Shown one piece after another: positions 49,534 through 59,457 of a stretch of 64,000 bases of DNA (the first letter of the stretch is position 1; each line of letters starts with the position of its first letter). This stretch comes from Citrobacter sp. (GTDB taxonomy: Bacteria; Pseudomonadota; Gammaproteobacteria; Enterobacterales; Enterobacteriaceae): the NCBI GenBank assembly GCA_019415335.1, contig DXKH01000015.1:1-64000 (forward strand), read 5' to 3'. Made by a program: the position numbers and the translations under genes. The notes under the pieces were generated by a model. The model was given only the letters and a program-made list of their open reading frames with translations, ran no database searches and was not told the origin of the DNA.

Positions 49534-49956
49534 TAATAATCCCTCGGGCTGAATTTAACAATTTTTTATCAGCGATACATGTATTTTATGTATTTAACGA
49601 CGCTGAATCATTTCCTACCTAACCTGGAGTAATCCGCCGGGGGTTACAACTATTTTTTATTAATTATTCATTTTGTTGTGTTCTAACCAGGGCGATTTTG
49701 TGAACTGGATCGCATAAGAATGAATATATCCTCTCAGATTGCGGGGAAAACAGGATGCTAATAATGCTACTGAATTGATATATAAAAGTTTTTTACGTCA
49801 ATCACCCGTTTGTATGGCGAGACCTGGCGGCAGTGGTTGTTTTCTCATCCGTAAACTAAATTTCTGATTATCAGTTTGTTTTACCGATCTGCGTGACCTT
49901 TCTCGCCAAGCGAGTTGCGACTTTCGTTAAACGTGGCGATTTTTCGGAGGTGTTTG
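49534..49956. other. Divergent promoter region, symporter and fimbrial operon
   Basis: 423 bp, AT-rich, no ORF of note. It must hold the promoters of the leftward symporter and the rightward csu-like operon. A possible hairpin near 49626-49650 is too weak to call. No regulator gene is adjacent. Confidence 0.5.
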
Positions 49957-50526
49957 ATGAATAATTTATCCCGGTTCCTGGGTATGGCTGGCATTTTCCT
50001 TCTGCCACTGCCTTCAGCAATGGCGGTGACCAGCAGTGGGACGGTCGGGGCGACGTTGACCCTGACTAACGGCTGCCTGATCAATGGTTCGCCCAGTCAG
50101 AACGGCATTAACTTTGGTACGCTGGATTTCGGTACCCATCCTGCCACGTTCTCGGAATTAACCACTCAGTTGACGGGAGCCGCGGGCGGGAACAGCTTTG
50201 GCATTCAGTGCACCACCACGGATTACACCGTGCAAATCACCGGTAATACCAACTCGTCGGCACCCGGCACGGTCGTCGGCACACCGGGCACGCCAGCCCG
50301 TTACCTCGTTAATGCGGCGAATACCACTCAGGGGGTGGCATACAGCCTCTACAGCGATAGCGGTTTTAACAACGTTGTCAGTAATAACACTCCAATCCCG
50401 AAAGCTTCCACGACGGCGGGGGTCGACAACTACACGTTGTATGGCCGGATTCAGGGCGGCGGAAACAGCGTCACCGTGGTGCCGGGTACCTACACCGACA
50501 CGATTAACGTCAGCGTCATCTATTGA
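49957..50526 (+). CDS. Spore-coat-U-domain major fimbrial subunit (CsuA/B-like)
   Basis: 189 aa. A signal peptide (FLGMAGIFLLPLPSAMA) is followed by an SCPU pilin domain: GATLTLTNGCLING, INFGTLDFGTHP, GIQCTTT and the C-terminal VPGTYTDTINVSVIY that forms the final beta-strand. The paired cysteines fit the pilin disulfide. First gene of a five-gene archaic chaperone-usher operon, so probably the shaft pilin. The ATG at 49957 has CGGAGGTG upstream. Confidence 0.88.
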   Translation: MNNLSRFLGMAGIFLLPLPSAMAVTSSGTVGATLTLTNGCLINGSPSQNGINFGTLDFGTHPATFSELTTQLTGAAGGNSFGIQCTTTDYTVQITGNTNSSAPGTVVGTPGTPARYLVNAANTTQGVAYSLYSDSGFNNVVSNNTPIPKASTTAGVDNYTLYGRIQGGGNSVTVVPGTYTDTINVSVIY

Positions 50527-50539
50527 TTAGCCCCATGTA

Positions 50540-51082
50540 ATGAGGATCCCCAGAGTGAGCTTCCCGTGCGGAGGCGGGGGACGGCTACGCCTTTTTCTGG
50601 CGGTGTTCGCTCTGGCCTCGGTGCCGGTGATGGCCGTTACCACGCAGTCCTTTCAGCTGAACGCCACCATTACGCCGGGATGCTCGGTGACCACCGGCAG
50701 CGGCGCGGCACTGGGAACCCTGAACTTCGGCACCTATAGCGGCGTGGAAAACAGGCAGGTGAGCGCGCAGTTTGTCCCCAACGCCGCGCTGGCGCTGGCC
50801 TGCACGCCGGGCGTGGCGCTGAGTATGACGATTGATAGCGGGCGCAACTATACCTCGGTGCGCAATATGCAACGCGCAGGGGGAACGGAGCGGGTGGCTT
50901 ATCGGCTCTACAGTGCGTCATCACTGGCGGCGAATAGTGAAATTGGCGTGAATCAGCCGGTCTCAGTGGTTTATACCGACAGCAATACTATCGCGTTACC
51001 GCTGTTTGGTGCGGCAACGCTGACGGGGTTTAGCCCCGCAGGCAACTATTCAGATCAGCTTACGGTGACCCTGTCATGGTAG
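50540..51082 (+). CDS. Spore-coat-U-domain minor fimbrial subunit
   Basis: 180 aa, or 175 from GTG at 50555, which has better ribosome spacing (GAGGATCC). Signal peptide LRLFLAVFALASVPVMA, then an SCPU domain with TPGCSVTTGSG, LGTLNFGTYSG, LACTPGVAL and the end SPAGNYSDQLTVTLSW. It resembles CsuA/CsuB minor pilins; role inferred from gene order. Confidence 0.86.
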   Translation: MRIPRVSFPCGGGGRLRLFLAVFALASVPVMAVTTQSFQLNATITPGCSVTTGSGAALGTLNFGTYSGVENRQVSAQFVPNAALALACTPGVALSMTIDSGRNYTSVRNMQRAGGTERVAYRLYSASSLAANSEIGVNQPVSVVYTDSNTIALPLFGAATLTGFSPAGNYSDQLTVTLSW

Positions 51083-51098
51083 CGAAGGGAGAAGTGAT

Positions 51099-51854
51099 AT
51101 GCATGTGCGAACGTCTTTGGCTCTGCTGTTTGGCCTTACGGCAGCGCTGGTTTCGAGCGGGGCGAACAGTGCCGCAACCATCCTGCTGTGGCCGATCGAC
51201 CCCTGGCTGGCGGCAGAGAGCAATGCCACGGAATTGTGGATCCAGAATCAGGGAAATACTCCAACGACGATGCAGGTGCGAATTGTCCGCTGGCAACAGG
51301 ATGAGGGTTACGAACGCTATCAGCCACAGCAGGATGTGGTCGCCAGCCCGCCAATTGTCCGTATTGATAAGGGCAGTAAACAGCTGATTCGTCTGATTAA
51401 ACAGTCAGCCGTACCTGCCGGTGTTGAACAGGCCTACCGTATTATCGTCGATGAGATCCCACAACCCGAGAGTGGGGATAAACCGCAAATGGGGCTGAAG
51501 GTGCAAATGCGCTATTCACTGCCGCTGTTTGTTTATGGTCAGGGTATTCGGACCTGGGCGCAGGGGGAACATCATGCACGGGTGGATACCACGAAACTGA
51601 ACTGGCGGGTGGTGCGCGCCGACGGACAGCCCCAACTGGAAGTGCGCAATGACAATGACGTGCATCTCCGGTTAAGCAAAGTGATGTTACGTCAGGGCGG
51701 TGCGCAGCACACGATGGCGCAAGGCTTGCTGGGCTACGTCCTGCCGGACAGCACGCGTCGCTGGCCGCTCCCCGCCGGCGCCACCCATCCCGACAGCATT
51801 AGCGCGGCAATCAACGCACAGGGTGGCAAATGGTTGTCTGGTCCCGCCCACTAA
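51099..51854 (+). CDS. Periplasmic fimbrial chaperone (CsuC-like)
   Basis: 251 aa. Signal peptide to about residue 25 (SSGANSAATI), then two Ig-like domains. LLWPIDPWLAAESNATELWI corresponds to the N-terminal strand, GSKQLIRLI to the F1-G1 region, and EQAYRIIVDEIPQP to the conserved YR(l/i) segment. It donates a strand to fold the SCPU pilins. AAGGGAGAAG precedes the ATG, and the gene overlaps the usher by 25 bp. Confidence 0.9.
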   Translation: MHVRTSLALLFGLTAALVSSGANSAATILLWPIDPWLAAESNATELWIQNQGNTPTTMQVRIVRWQQDEGYERYQPQQDVVASPPIVRIDKGSKQLIRLIKQSAVPAGVEQAYRIIVDEIPQPESGDKPQMGLKVQMRYSLPLFVYGQGIRTWAQGEHHARVDTTKLNWRVVRADGQPQLEVRNDNDVHLRLSKVMLRQGGAQHTMAQGLLGYVLPDSTRRWPLPAGATHPDSISAAINAQGGKWLSGPAH

Positions 51855-54220
51855 GCGGCTTACTGATGACGACCTTTCTTATCACCAGCGGCATTTGTCG
51901 TGCTGAGTCGGGGGATGATGCGCTTCCGCCCCCACCCGATGCCCGTGCTATCGATCAGCAAGCTGTTTTTCATTTGGCGCTGGTCGTGAACCATTACGAC
52001 ACGCAGCGGGTGGTGCCAGTGATGCAGCGGGCGGGGGAGTTCTACGTCAGCCGGGACGATCTCCAGCAGGCCGGGCTTCCCGCTGAACACCTTCCGCAGG
52101 GCGAGGTGAATGTTTCGCGCTTACCGCAGGTCAACGCGCAATACGACAGCAGTGGACAGCGTCTGCTACTGAGCGTACCGCAGGACTGGCTACCCGAACG
52201 CGCAACGCCATTTGGCGGCGAGGCCACGGCAAACGACGCGCGCAATGGCCGCGGCGCGCTGCTCAATTACGATTTCTACAGCAGCCACACGCAAAACGGC
52301 GACAGTCAGGCTTCCATCTGGCACGAGTTGCGCTTCTTTAACGATGCCGGTTCGCTCTCGTCAACGGGCTACGTGCGACAAAATCTGGCCGGGAACGACG
52401 ATCAGCAGGACGGATACGTGCGCTACGACACCGTATTCACTGCGACTCATGAGGCAGATGCGACGCAATGGCGGGTAGGCGATGTGATAAGCGATGCCCT
52501 GAGCTGGAGTAACAGCGTGCGGGTGGGCGGCGTGTCGTGGGGGCGCGACTTCTCGTTGCGTCCGGATCTGGTCACCTGGCCCTTGCCGGAATTCTCCGGT
52601 GAAGCCGCGGTACCCACCGCCGTCGATCTGTTTATCAACGGCTACCGGGCGGGTTCAACGGAGCTTCAGCCGGGGCCGTTTACCCTCACCAATCTGCCCT
52701 ACATTAATGGCGCCGGTGACGCGGTGCTGGTGACCCGTGACGCGCTGGGCCGCCAGGTGAGCACGACGTTACCGTTCTATGTCGCCAGTAATCTGCTCAA
52801 AACAGGCGTCAGCGACGGTGCGATCACCCTGGGCAGCCTGCGCCGCAATTACGGTATCGACAATTTTGACTACGGTCCGGCGGTCGGCAGCGCAAGCTAC
52901 CGCTACGGGGTGAACGATTATCTGACGCTTGAAGGGCACGCCGAGGGCGCGGAAGCACTGGCGCTGGGTGGCGTGGGGTCGCTAATCAAACTGGGGCGAC
53001 TGGGCGTGGTGAATGGCGCATGGACGGAAAGCCGGATGCGCGGCAACAGCGGTAATCAGATTAACTGGGGTTATCAGTACAGTACCGCTGAATTCAGCGT
53101 GGCCACCCAGCACTCGCGGCGTGAGCGCGGCTTTGGCAACCTGGCGCTGTACGATCAGACCCCGCTGGTGGATAACGACAACCAACCGCTGGCCTCGTTA
53201 AGCCAGCGCAGCGACCAGTATTCGCTGACGTTCAACATGGGCGAATTTGGCAATGTCGGTGCGGCCTGGATTGGGATCCGCAGTTTTGACTCGCAGAAAA
53301 CAGAACTGCTGAATCTCTCCTGGAGCCGGAATCTGTGGGGAAGCAGCAGTCTTTATCTGTCGGCAAGTCGCGACAATCAACAGGGGGACTGGACGCTGGC
53401 GATGTCGGTGCAAATTCCGTTGGGCGAGCGGGACAGCGCGGCGCTGTCGATGGAGAAAACACCCGATGCCGGTCAGACCCAGCGAATCAATTACAATCAC
53501 TCGATGCCGACCGACGGCGGGTTTAGCTGGAACCTGGCCTGGGCGCGACAGTCTCAGGCGCGGGATTACCAGCAGGCGACGCTGGGCTGGCGTAACCGAA
53601 ATATCGAATTACAGGGGGGAACTTACGGCGAAGGCAATGCCATGACCTGGTGGGGCGAGGCGATGGGATCGCTGGTGTTTATGGAGAATCAGCTGTTTGC
53701 CGCTAATAAAATCAACGATGCTTTTGTGGTGGTCAGTACCGACGGACATCCTGATGTGCCGGTCAATTACGAAAACCAGCCGGTCGGTCACACCAACGAT
53801 CAGGGCTATTTACTGATCAGCGGCGTCTCTGCCTACTACCCGGCAAGTTACAGCATTAACACGCTCAATCTGCCTGCCGATACCCGCCTGAAAGAGACCG
53901 AGCGTAAAGTGGCACTGCGTCGCCAGAGCGGATATCTGGTCGATTTCCCGATGGAGCAAGAGCGAGTGGCAAGCGTCATTTTGCATGATGAAAACGGGCA
54001 TGCGCTGCCGGTGGCAAGCCAGGTCATGCGGGATAACAAATCGCCCGCCGTGGTCGGTTACGACGGAATCGTCTGGCTGGAGAATCTCGACGGCGTGAAT
54101 CCGTTGCGGGTCGTCACGCCGGACGGGAAACGTTGCGAAACCGCCTTCTCGCTGACCGCCAATCCTGAACATAAGCTTCAGACCTACGGGCCGTTGATCT
54201 GTCGTCAGGGGGGCGGATGA
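51830..54220 (+). CDS. Outer-membrane fimbrial usher (CsuD-like)
   Basis: 796 aa. Signal region to about 25, N-terminal chaperone-binding domain, a 24-strand barrel with plug (FINGYRAGSTELQPGPFTLT, GAGDAVLVTRDALGR) and C-terminal domains (VPVNYENQPVGHTNDQGYLL, SPAVVGYDGIVWLENL). It secretes and assembles the SCPU pilins. ATGA overlap with the tip gene indicates translational coupling. Confidence 0.93.
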   Translation: MVVWSRPLSGLLMTTFLITSGICRAESGDDALPPPPDARAIDQQAVFHLALVVNHYDTQRVVPVMQRAGEFYVSRDDLQQAGLPAEHLPQGEVNVSRLPQVNAQYDSSGQRLLLSVPQDWLPERATPFGGEATANDARNGRGALLNYDFYSSHTQNGDSQASIWHELRFFNDAGSLSSTGYVRQNLAGNDDQQDGYVRYDTVFTATHEADATQWRVGDVISDALSWSNSVRVGGVSWGRDFSLRPDLVTWPLPEFSGEAAVPTAVDLFINGYRAGSTELQPGPFTLTNLPYINGAGDAVLVTRDALGRQVSTTLPFYVASNLLKTGVSDGAITLGSLRRNYGIDNFDYGPAVGSASYRYGVNDYLTLEGHAEGAEALALGGVGSLIKLGRLGVVNGAWTESRMRGNSGNQINWGYQYSTAEFSVATQHSRRERGFGNLALYDQTPLVDNDNQPLASLSQRSDQYSLTFNMGEFGNVGAAWIGIRSFDSQKTELLNLSWSRNLWGSSSLYLSASRDNQQGDWTLAMSVQIPLGERDSAALSMEKTPDAGQTQRINYNHSMPTDGGFSWNLAWARQSQARDYQQATLGWRNRNIELQGGTYGEGNAMTWWGEAMGSLVFMENQLFAANKINDAFVVVSTDGHPDVPVNYENQPVGHTNDQGYLLISGVSAYYPASYSINTLNLPADTRLKETERKVALRRQSGYLVDFPMEQERVASVILHDENGHALPVASQVMRDNKSPAVVGYDGIVWLENLDGVNPLRVVTPDGKRCETAFSLTANPEHKLQTYGPLICRQGGG

Positions 54221-55182
54221 TCGGACGCGTGCTGCTGTTGTTGTGGCTACTGATGGCTGCGCCGGTGGCGTGGGCGGCCTGTAGCGTGAGCACCACGGCG
54301 GGGGCGTTCGGCAGCGTCTCCTCGTTTACCGTCAACAGTACGGAACAGGCGACCAGCGCCAATTTGCTGGTGCAATGTGACGTGGTGTTGGGGTTACTGA
54401 ATAACGATACGATAACGCTGACCTATACCGGGGCGACGGTATCGACAGGTACTCGCGCCAATCTTAAGCGCACGGACAATACCACCGTGACGGACGTGGT
54501 GCCGGTGCGCCTGTGCGGTCAGTCCGGCTGTGCCAGCAACAGCGAGATCGCCATCGGTGGCAGCTATACCTGGAGTGGCAGTACGCTGTTAGCGCTGTTA
54601 GGTTCCACGCGTTTTACGTTACCGCTTTTCTTTCGCACCAGTACCGGACAGAACGTCAGTGCCGGGCCGTATCAGGTGACGCTCAATTTCAACGTTTATT
54701 ACAACATCTGTCAGGTGGGGGCGCTGGGGCTGTGCGTCACCGCGCAAACCAATACGGTCGCCACCACAATGCAGCTTAACCTGACGGTGACTAATGATTG
54801 CATCACCATTAACGCGCCGAACGTCAATTTCGGCAGTGCGCCGCTGGTAAAAAATTTTCCTGCTATTTCGCAGGCGGTTTCTATTACCTGTACCAAGGGC
54901 AGCACCTACACGGTAGGCATTAATAACGGCAGTTATGCCAACGGTAATGTGCGCAATATGGCGAGCGGCAACAACCGCCTGAGCTACGAAATTTACAAAG
55001 CAAGCACCACCAACCGCTGGGGGAGCGTCGGTACGGAACGCTGGGCCAGCAGCGCCTCATCCTCTACCAGCAGCGACGGTCTGCTGCGAACTTACAGCTA
55101 CACCGCCAGAGTGTTACCCACCCAATCCACGCCTCCCGCCGGGACCTACACCGACACGGTGGTGGTGGATATCGCCTTCTGA
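54217..55182 (+). CDS. Two-domain spore-coat-U tip adhesin (CsuE-like)
   Basis: 321 aa. Signal peptide RVLLLLWLLMAAPVAWA, then two SCPU domains: about 20-165 (ACSVSTTAGAFGSVSSFTVN to AGPYQVTLNFNVYYNICQVG) and about 180-321 (NDCITINAPNVNFGSAPLV to PPAGTYTDTVVVDIAF). A two-domain last gene after the usher is the CsuE tip adhesin position; in Acinetobacter CsuE binds hydrophobic surfaces. Confidence 0.88.
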   Translation: MIGRVLLLLWLLMAAPVAWAACSVSTTAGAFGSVSSFTVNSTEQATSANLLVQCDVVLGLLNNDTITLTYTGATVSTGTRANLKRTDNTTVTDVVPVRLCGQSGCASNSEIAIGGSYTWSGSTLLALLGSTRFTLPLFFRTSTGQNVSAGPYQVTLNFNVYYNICQVGALGLCVTAQTNTVATTMQLNLTVTNDCITINAPNVNFGSAPLVKNFPAISQAVSITCTKGSTYTVGINNGSYANGNVRNMASGNNRLSYEIYKASTTNRWGSVGTERWASSASSSTSSDGLLRTYSYTARVLPTQSTPPAGTYTDTVVVDIAF

Positions 55183-55205
55183 CCTGGAATTCCCTTTCGC
55201 AAACG

Positions 55206-55232
55206 TAAAGTTCTTATCAAGGGTGCCGATAA
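55206..55232 (+). promoter_or_regulatory. Sigma-28 promoter of the tar operon
   Basis: TAAAGTTC, 11-bp spacer, GCCGATAA: only one mismatch to the sigma-28 consensus, 32 bp before the tar ATG. It drives tar-tap-cheRBYZ independently of the upstream insertion. Confidence 0.92.
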
Positions 55233-55263
55233 CGTTGATAACTCGTTTTCAGGAAGGTGCCTT

Positions 55264-56925
55264 ATGTTTAACCGTATCCGCGTTGTCACAATGCTGATGA
55301 TGGTGCTGGGGGTTTTCGCACTGCTACAGCTTGTCTCTGGTGGTTTGTTGTTTTCGTCTTTACAGCAGAATCAAAAAAGTTTTGTTATTTCTAACGATCT
55401 ACGCCAACAGCAAAGTGAACTGACCTCGACATGGGATCTGATGCTGCAAACACGTATCAACCTCAGCCGTTCCTCTGCACGCATGATGATGGACGCGAAC
55501 AATCAGCAGAGTAGCGCAAAAAACGATCTGCTGAAGAGCGCGAAAAATTCTCTCGCTCAGGCGGCGGAGCACTACGCCAGGTTTAAATCTATCGATCCCC
55601 TGCCAGAGATGGCGGAGGTCAGCAGCAATGTGGACGAAAAATACCAGAAATATTTTGCCGGTTTAACTGAACTGGTGCAGTTCCTGGAAAGCGGCAACAT
55701 GGATGCCTTTTTCGCGCAACCCACGCAGGGAATGCAAAACGGACTCGGCGACGCGAAGAGTAAATACGCTAGCGTCAGCGAAAAACTCTATCGCCAGGCG
55801 TTTGATGAAAGCGCGCGCGACTACCAGTTTGCGCAGTGGCAACTCGCCATCCTGGCGGTGGTGCTGGTGCTGATCCTGGTGGTGGTGTGGTACGGCATTC
55901 GTCACACCCTGCTCAACCCGCTATCCCGAGTCATCGCCCATATTCGCGAAATCGCCGGCGGCAATCTGACCAACACCCTGACCGTCGCCGGACGTAATGA
56001 GATTGGCGAACTGGCAAGCAGCGTTGATCACATGCAGCGCTCGCTGGTGGAAACCGTCACTCAGGTGCGTGAAGGCTCCGATGCTATCTACTCCGGTACC
56101 ACGGAAATCGCCACCGGTAACACCGATCTCTCGTCGCGAACCGAGCAACAGGCGTCGGCGCTGGAAGAGACGGCGGCCAGCATGGAAGAGTTGACCGCGA
56201 CGGTGAAACAGAACGCCGACAACGCCCGACAGGCGTCACAACTGGCGCAGAGCGCGTCGGAAACCGCGCAGCACGGCGGCAAAGTGGTGGATAACGTCGT
56301 CAAAACGATGCACGAAATTGCCGGTAGCTCGAAGAAAATTGCTGACATTATCAGCGTCATCGACGGTATTGCTTTCCAGACCAACATTCTGGCGCTGAAC
56401 GCGGCGGTAGAAGCGGCGCGAGCTGGTGAGCAGGGACGCGGCTTTGCGGTAGTCGCCGGTGAGGTACGTAACCTGGCCAGCCGCAGTGCGCAGGCGGCAA
56501 AAGAGATCAAAGCGCTGATTGAAGATTCTGTTTCGCGCGTGGATACCGGCTCCGTGCTGGTCGAAAGTGCGGGCGAGACCATGAACGATATCGTTAATGC
56601 GGTGACCCGTGTGACCGACATTATGGGCGAAATTGCCTCGGCTTCTGATGAACAAAGTCGCGGTATCGATCAGGTGGCGCTGGCGGTTTCTGAAATGGAC
56701 CGCGTGACGCAACAAAACGCCTCGCTGGTGCAGGAATCTGCTGCCGCGGCGGCCGCGCTGGAAGAACAGGCCAGCCGTCTGACGATGGCGGTGTCTGCAT
56801 TTCGTCTTGCCGCGCGTCCTTACGCGGTAAAAGCCAAAGAAGAACGGACTTCTGCGGACGTGCCTCGCACGGCGCAGAAATCCTCGTTAAGCATGGAGCA
56901 CGATACTAACTGGGAAACATTTTGA
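55264..56925 (+). CDS. tar: Methyl-accepting chemotaxis protein II (aspartate receptor) Tar
   Basis: 553 aa, same length as E. coli Tar. TM1 at about 7-30; the ligand domain keeps Arg64, Arg69 and Arg73 ([17 protein letters not shown]) and the [10 protein letters not shown] region with Thr154, so aspartate binding is expected. TM2 lies near 190-212, then HAMP and the signalling hairpin [20 protein letters not shown]. It ends NWETF, the tether for CheR and CheB. Confidence 0.96.
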   Translation: MFNRIRVVTMLMMVLGVFALLQLVSGGLLFSSLQQNQKSFVISNDLRQQQSELTSTWDLMLQTRINLSRSSARMMMDANNQQSSAKNDLLKSAKNSLAQAAEHYARFKSIDPLPEMAEVSSNVDEKYQKYFAGLTELVQFLESGNMDAFFAQPTQGMQNGLGDAKSKYASVSEKLYRQAFDESARDYQFAQWQLAILAVVLVLILVVVWYGIRHTLLNPLSRVIAHIREIAGGNLTNTLTVAGRNEIGELASSVDHMQRSLVETVTQVREGSDAIYSGTTEIATGNTDLSSRTEQQASALEETAASMEELTATVKQNADNARQASQLAQSASETAQHGGKVVDNVVKTMHEIAGSSKKIADIISVIDGIAFQTNILALNAAVEAARAGEQGRGFAVVAGEVRNLASRSAQAAKEIKALIEDSVSRVDTGSVLVESAGETMNDIVNAVTRVTDIMGEIASASDEQSRGIDQVALAVSEMDRVTQQNASLVQESAAAAAALEEQASRLTMAVSAFRLAARPYAVKAKEERTSADVPRTAQKSSLSMEHDTNWETF

Positions 56926-56969
56926 CCGAAATTTAATACTGCGGCCGTTGCCGCCTGATGGGAGCGTTG

Positions 56970-58571
56970 ATGTTTAATCGTATTCGAATCTCGACCACGC
57001 TGTTTTTGATTTTGATCCTCTGCGGAGTATTGCAGATTGGCAGTAATGGCTTGTCTTTCTGGGCATTTCGGGACGGTTTTCAGAGCCTGAATCAGGTCGA
57101 GCAGAGTAATCAGCAACGCGCGGCGCTGGCGCAAACGCGCGCCGTTTTATTACAGGCGAGTACTGCCCTGAACAAGGCCGGGACATTAACGGCGCTGAGC
57201 TATCCGCCCGATGACATCAAAAGTCTGATGGTCATCGCGCGCGAAAGTCTGGCGCAATCCGGCACGCTGTTTAACAGTTTCAGGGCGATAGAGGCGAATA
57301 CCCAGGAGGGGAAAGCCTTGCAGGACGCAACGGAGAAAAGCTTCACCCAGTGGCACAGCGATCTGGAGCATCAGGCCACCTGGCTTGAGAACAACCAACT
57401 GTCAGACTTCCTGACCGCGCCGGTGCAGGCTTCGCAGGATGCCTTTGATGTGAACTTCAACGCCTGGCAGCAGAACATTAACCATGTGCTGGTGGTGGCG
57501 GGGCAACAGAGCAAAAACAACTATCACATGTCGGCGGTAATTTTTATCAGCATGGTGATTATTGCTGCGCTGTTAACCACTGGAGCACTGTACTGGTCGC
57601 GCAAAATGATCGTCCAGCCGCTGGCGATTATCGGCAGCCATTTTGACAGTATTGCCGAGGGTAACCTGGCGCGTCCGATTGCGGTCTACGGGCGTAATGA
57701 GATTTCGGCGATATTCGCCAGCCTGAAAGCGATGCAACAGGCGCTGCGGGACACCGTCAGCGACGTGCGTCAGGGCAGTCTGGCGATGCACACCGGGATT
57801 TCTGAAATCGCGATGGGCAATAACGATCTCTCCGCACGCACCGAACAGCAGGCGGCGTCGTTGGCACAGACGGCGGCCAGCATGGAGCAGTTAACCGCCA
57901 CCGTCGGTCAGAATGCCGACAACGCGCGCCAGGCCTCCGGGCTGGCAAAAAATGCGGCCGACACCGCGAAAACCGGCGGCGATCAGACCACTAAAGTCGC
58001 CAGTACGATGCAGGCGATTGCCGCCAGTTCGCAAAAGATTGGCGACATCATCGGGGTGATCGACGGCATTGCCTTCCAGACCAATATTCTGGCGCTCAAC
58101 GCGGCGGTTGAAGCGGCGCGAGCCGGCGAACAGGGGCGCGGATTTGCCGTGGTTGCCGGAGAAGTACGTAACCTGGCGAGCCGCAGTGCCCAGGCGGCGA
58201 AAGAGATTAAAGGGTTGATTGAAGAGTCGGTGAACCGCGTTCACCAGGGATCGCAACTCGTCGATACCGCCGCGCAGACCATGACGGAAATCGTCAGCTC
58301 GGTAACGCGCGTTAACGACATCATGGGCGAGATTGCCTCGGCGTCAGACGAACAGCGCAGAGGGATTGAGCAGGTGGCGCAGGCGGTCACGCAGATGGAT
58401 CAGGTGACGCAACAGAACGCCGCGCTGGTGGAAGAAGCCGCCGCCGCGACTGACCAACTCGCGCATCAGGCCGACTCGCTGTCCGCCCGCGTGGCGGTAT
58501 TCAAACTTGAAGAACAGGTTGTAACACACCAAGAATCGGCACCGCCGCAGGCTGTGCCCGTTGTATCCTGA
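56970..58571 (+). CDS. tap: Methyl-accepting chemotaxis protein IV (dipeptide receptor) Tap
   Basis: 533 aa, same length as E. coli Tap. N-terminus MFNRIRISTTLFLILILCG, periplasmic domain with LSYPPDDIKSLM and LEHQATWLENNQLSDFLTAP, signalling hairpin identical to Tar in the tip. The C-terminus ends PVVS, so it lacks the NWETF tether and depends on Tar for adaptation. In E. coli it senses dipeptides through DppA and also pyrimidines. Confidence 0.95.
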   Translation: MFNRIRISTTLFLILILCGVLQIGSNGLSFWAFRDGFQSLNQVEQSNQQRAALAQTRAVLLQASTALNKAGTLTALSYPPDDIKSLMVIARESLAQSGTLFNSFRAIEANTQEGKALQDATEKSFTQWHSDLEHQATWLENNQLSDFLTAPVQASQDAFDVNFNAWQQNINHVLVVAGQQSKNNYHMSAVIFISMVIIAALLTTGALYWSRKMIVQPLAIIGSHFDSIAEGNLARPIAVYGRNEISAIFASLKAMQQALRDTVSDVRQGSLAMHTGISEIAMGNNDLSARTEQQAASLAQTAASMEQLTATVGQNADNARQASGLAKNAADTAKTGGDQTTKVASTMQAIAASSQKIGDIIGVIDGIAFQTNILALNAAVEAARAGEQGRGFAVVAGEVRNLASRSAQAAKEIKGLIEESVNRVHQGSQLVDTAAQTMTEIVSSVTRVNDIMGEIASASDEQRRGIEQVAQAVTQMDQVTQQNAALVEEAAAATDQLAHQADSLSARVAVFKLEEQVVTHQESAPPQAVPVVS

Positions 58572-58590
58572 ATGTGATTAAGAAGGCGCT

Positions 58591-59457
58591 ATGACATCAT
58601 CTCTGCCCAACGGGCAAACGTCATTATTGTTACAGATGACCCAGCGCCTTGCGCTGTCCGACGCGCACTTTCGTCGGATATGTCAATTAATCTACCAGCG
58701 CGCGGGGATCGTGCTGGCGGACCACAAGCGGGATATGGTTTACAACCGCCTGGTTCGTCGACTGCGTACGCTGGGAATGGATGATTTTGGTCACTATCTC
58801 AGCGTGCTGGAAGCGAATCAAAGCAGCGCAGAGTGGCAGGCTTTTATCAACTCGTTGACCACTAACCTGACCGCCTTCTTCCGCGAAGGGCACCACTTTC
58901 CGGTGCTGGCGGAAAGTGCTCGTCGCCACAGCGGTGAATACCGGGTCTGGAGCGCCGCGGCATCGACCGGTGAAGAGCCCTACAGTATCGCCATTACACT
59001 GGCCGATACGCTGGGCATGGCGCCGGGGCGCTGGAAGGTGTTTGCCAGCGATATCGATACCGAAGTGCTGGAAAAGGCGCGCAGCGGGATCTACCGCCTG
59101 GATGAGCTGAAGACCCTGTCGCCGCAGCAGCTACAGCGCTATTTCATGCGCGGAACCGGCCCTCACGATGGGTTGGTACGCGTGCGTCAGGAGCTGGCAA
59201 GCCATGTCGAGTTCTCCGGGATTAACCTGCTCGATAAGCAGTACAACGTGCCGGGGCCGTTTGACGCGATATTCTGCCGTAATGTAATGATTTATTTCGA
59301 TAAAACGACGCAGCAGGACATCCTGCGCCGTTTTGTTCCTCTCCTTAAGCCTGATGGTCTGCTGTTTGCCGGGCATTCAGAAAACTTTAGTAACCTCGTG
59401 CGCGACTTTAGCCTGCGCGGGCAAACGGTTTATGCGCTAAGTAAGGGTAAAGCATGA
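58591..59457 (+). CDS. cheR: Chemotaxis methyltransferase CheR
   Basis: 288 aa (E. coli 286). N-terminal helical domain, then an SAM-dependent methyltransferase fold with [13 protein letters not shown], the acidic [14 protein letters not shown] and [14 protein letters not shown]. The beta-subdomain that binds the receptor pentapeptide lies between. It methylates receptor glutamates. It overlaps cheB by 4 bp. Confidence 0.97.
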   Translation: MTSSLPNGQTSLLLQMTQRLALSDAHFRRICQLIYQRAGIVLADHKRDMVYNRLVRRLRTLGMDDFGHYLSVLEANQSSAEWQAFINSLTTNLTAFFREGHHFPVLAESARRHSGEYRVWSAAASTGEEPYSIAITLADTLGMAPGRWKVFASDIDTEVLEKARSGIYRLDELKTLSPQQLQRYFMRGTGPHDGLVRVRQELASHVEFSGINLLDKQYNVPGPFDAIFCRNVMIYFDKTTQQDILRRFVPLLKPDGLLFAGHSENFSNLVRDFSLRGQTVYALSKGKA

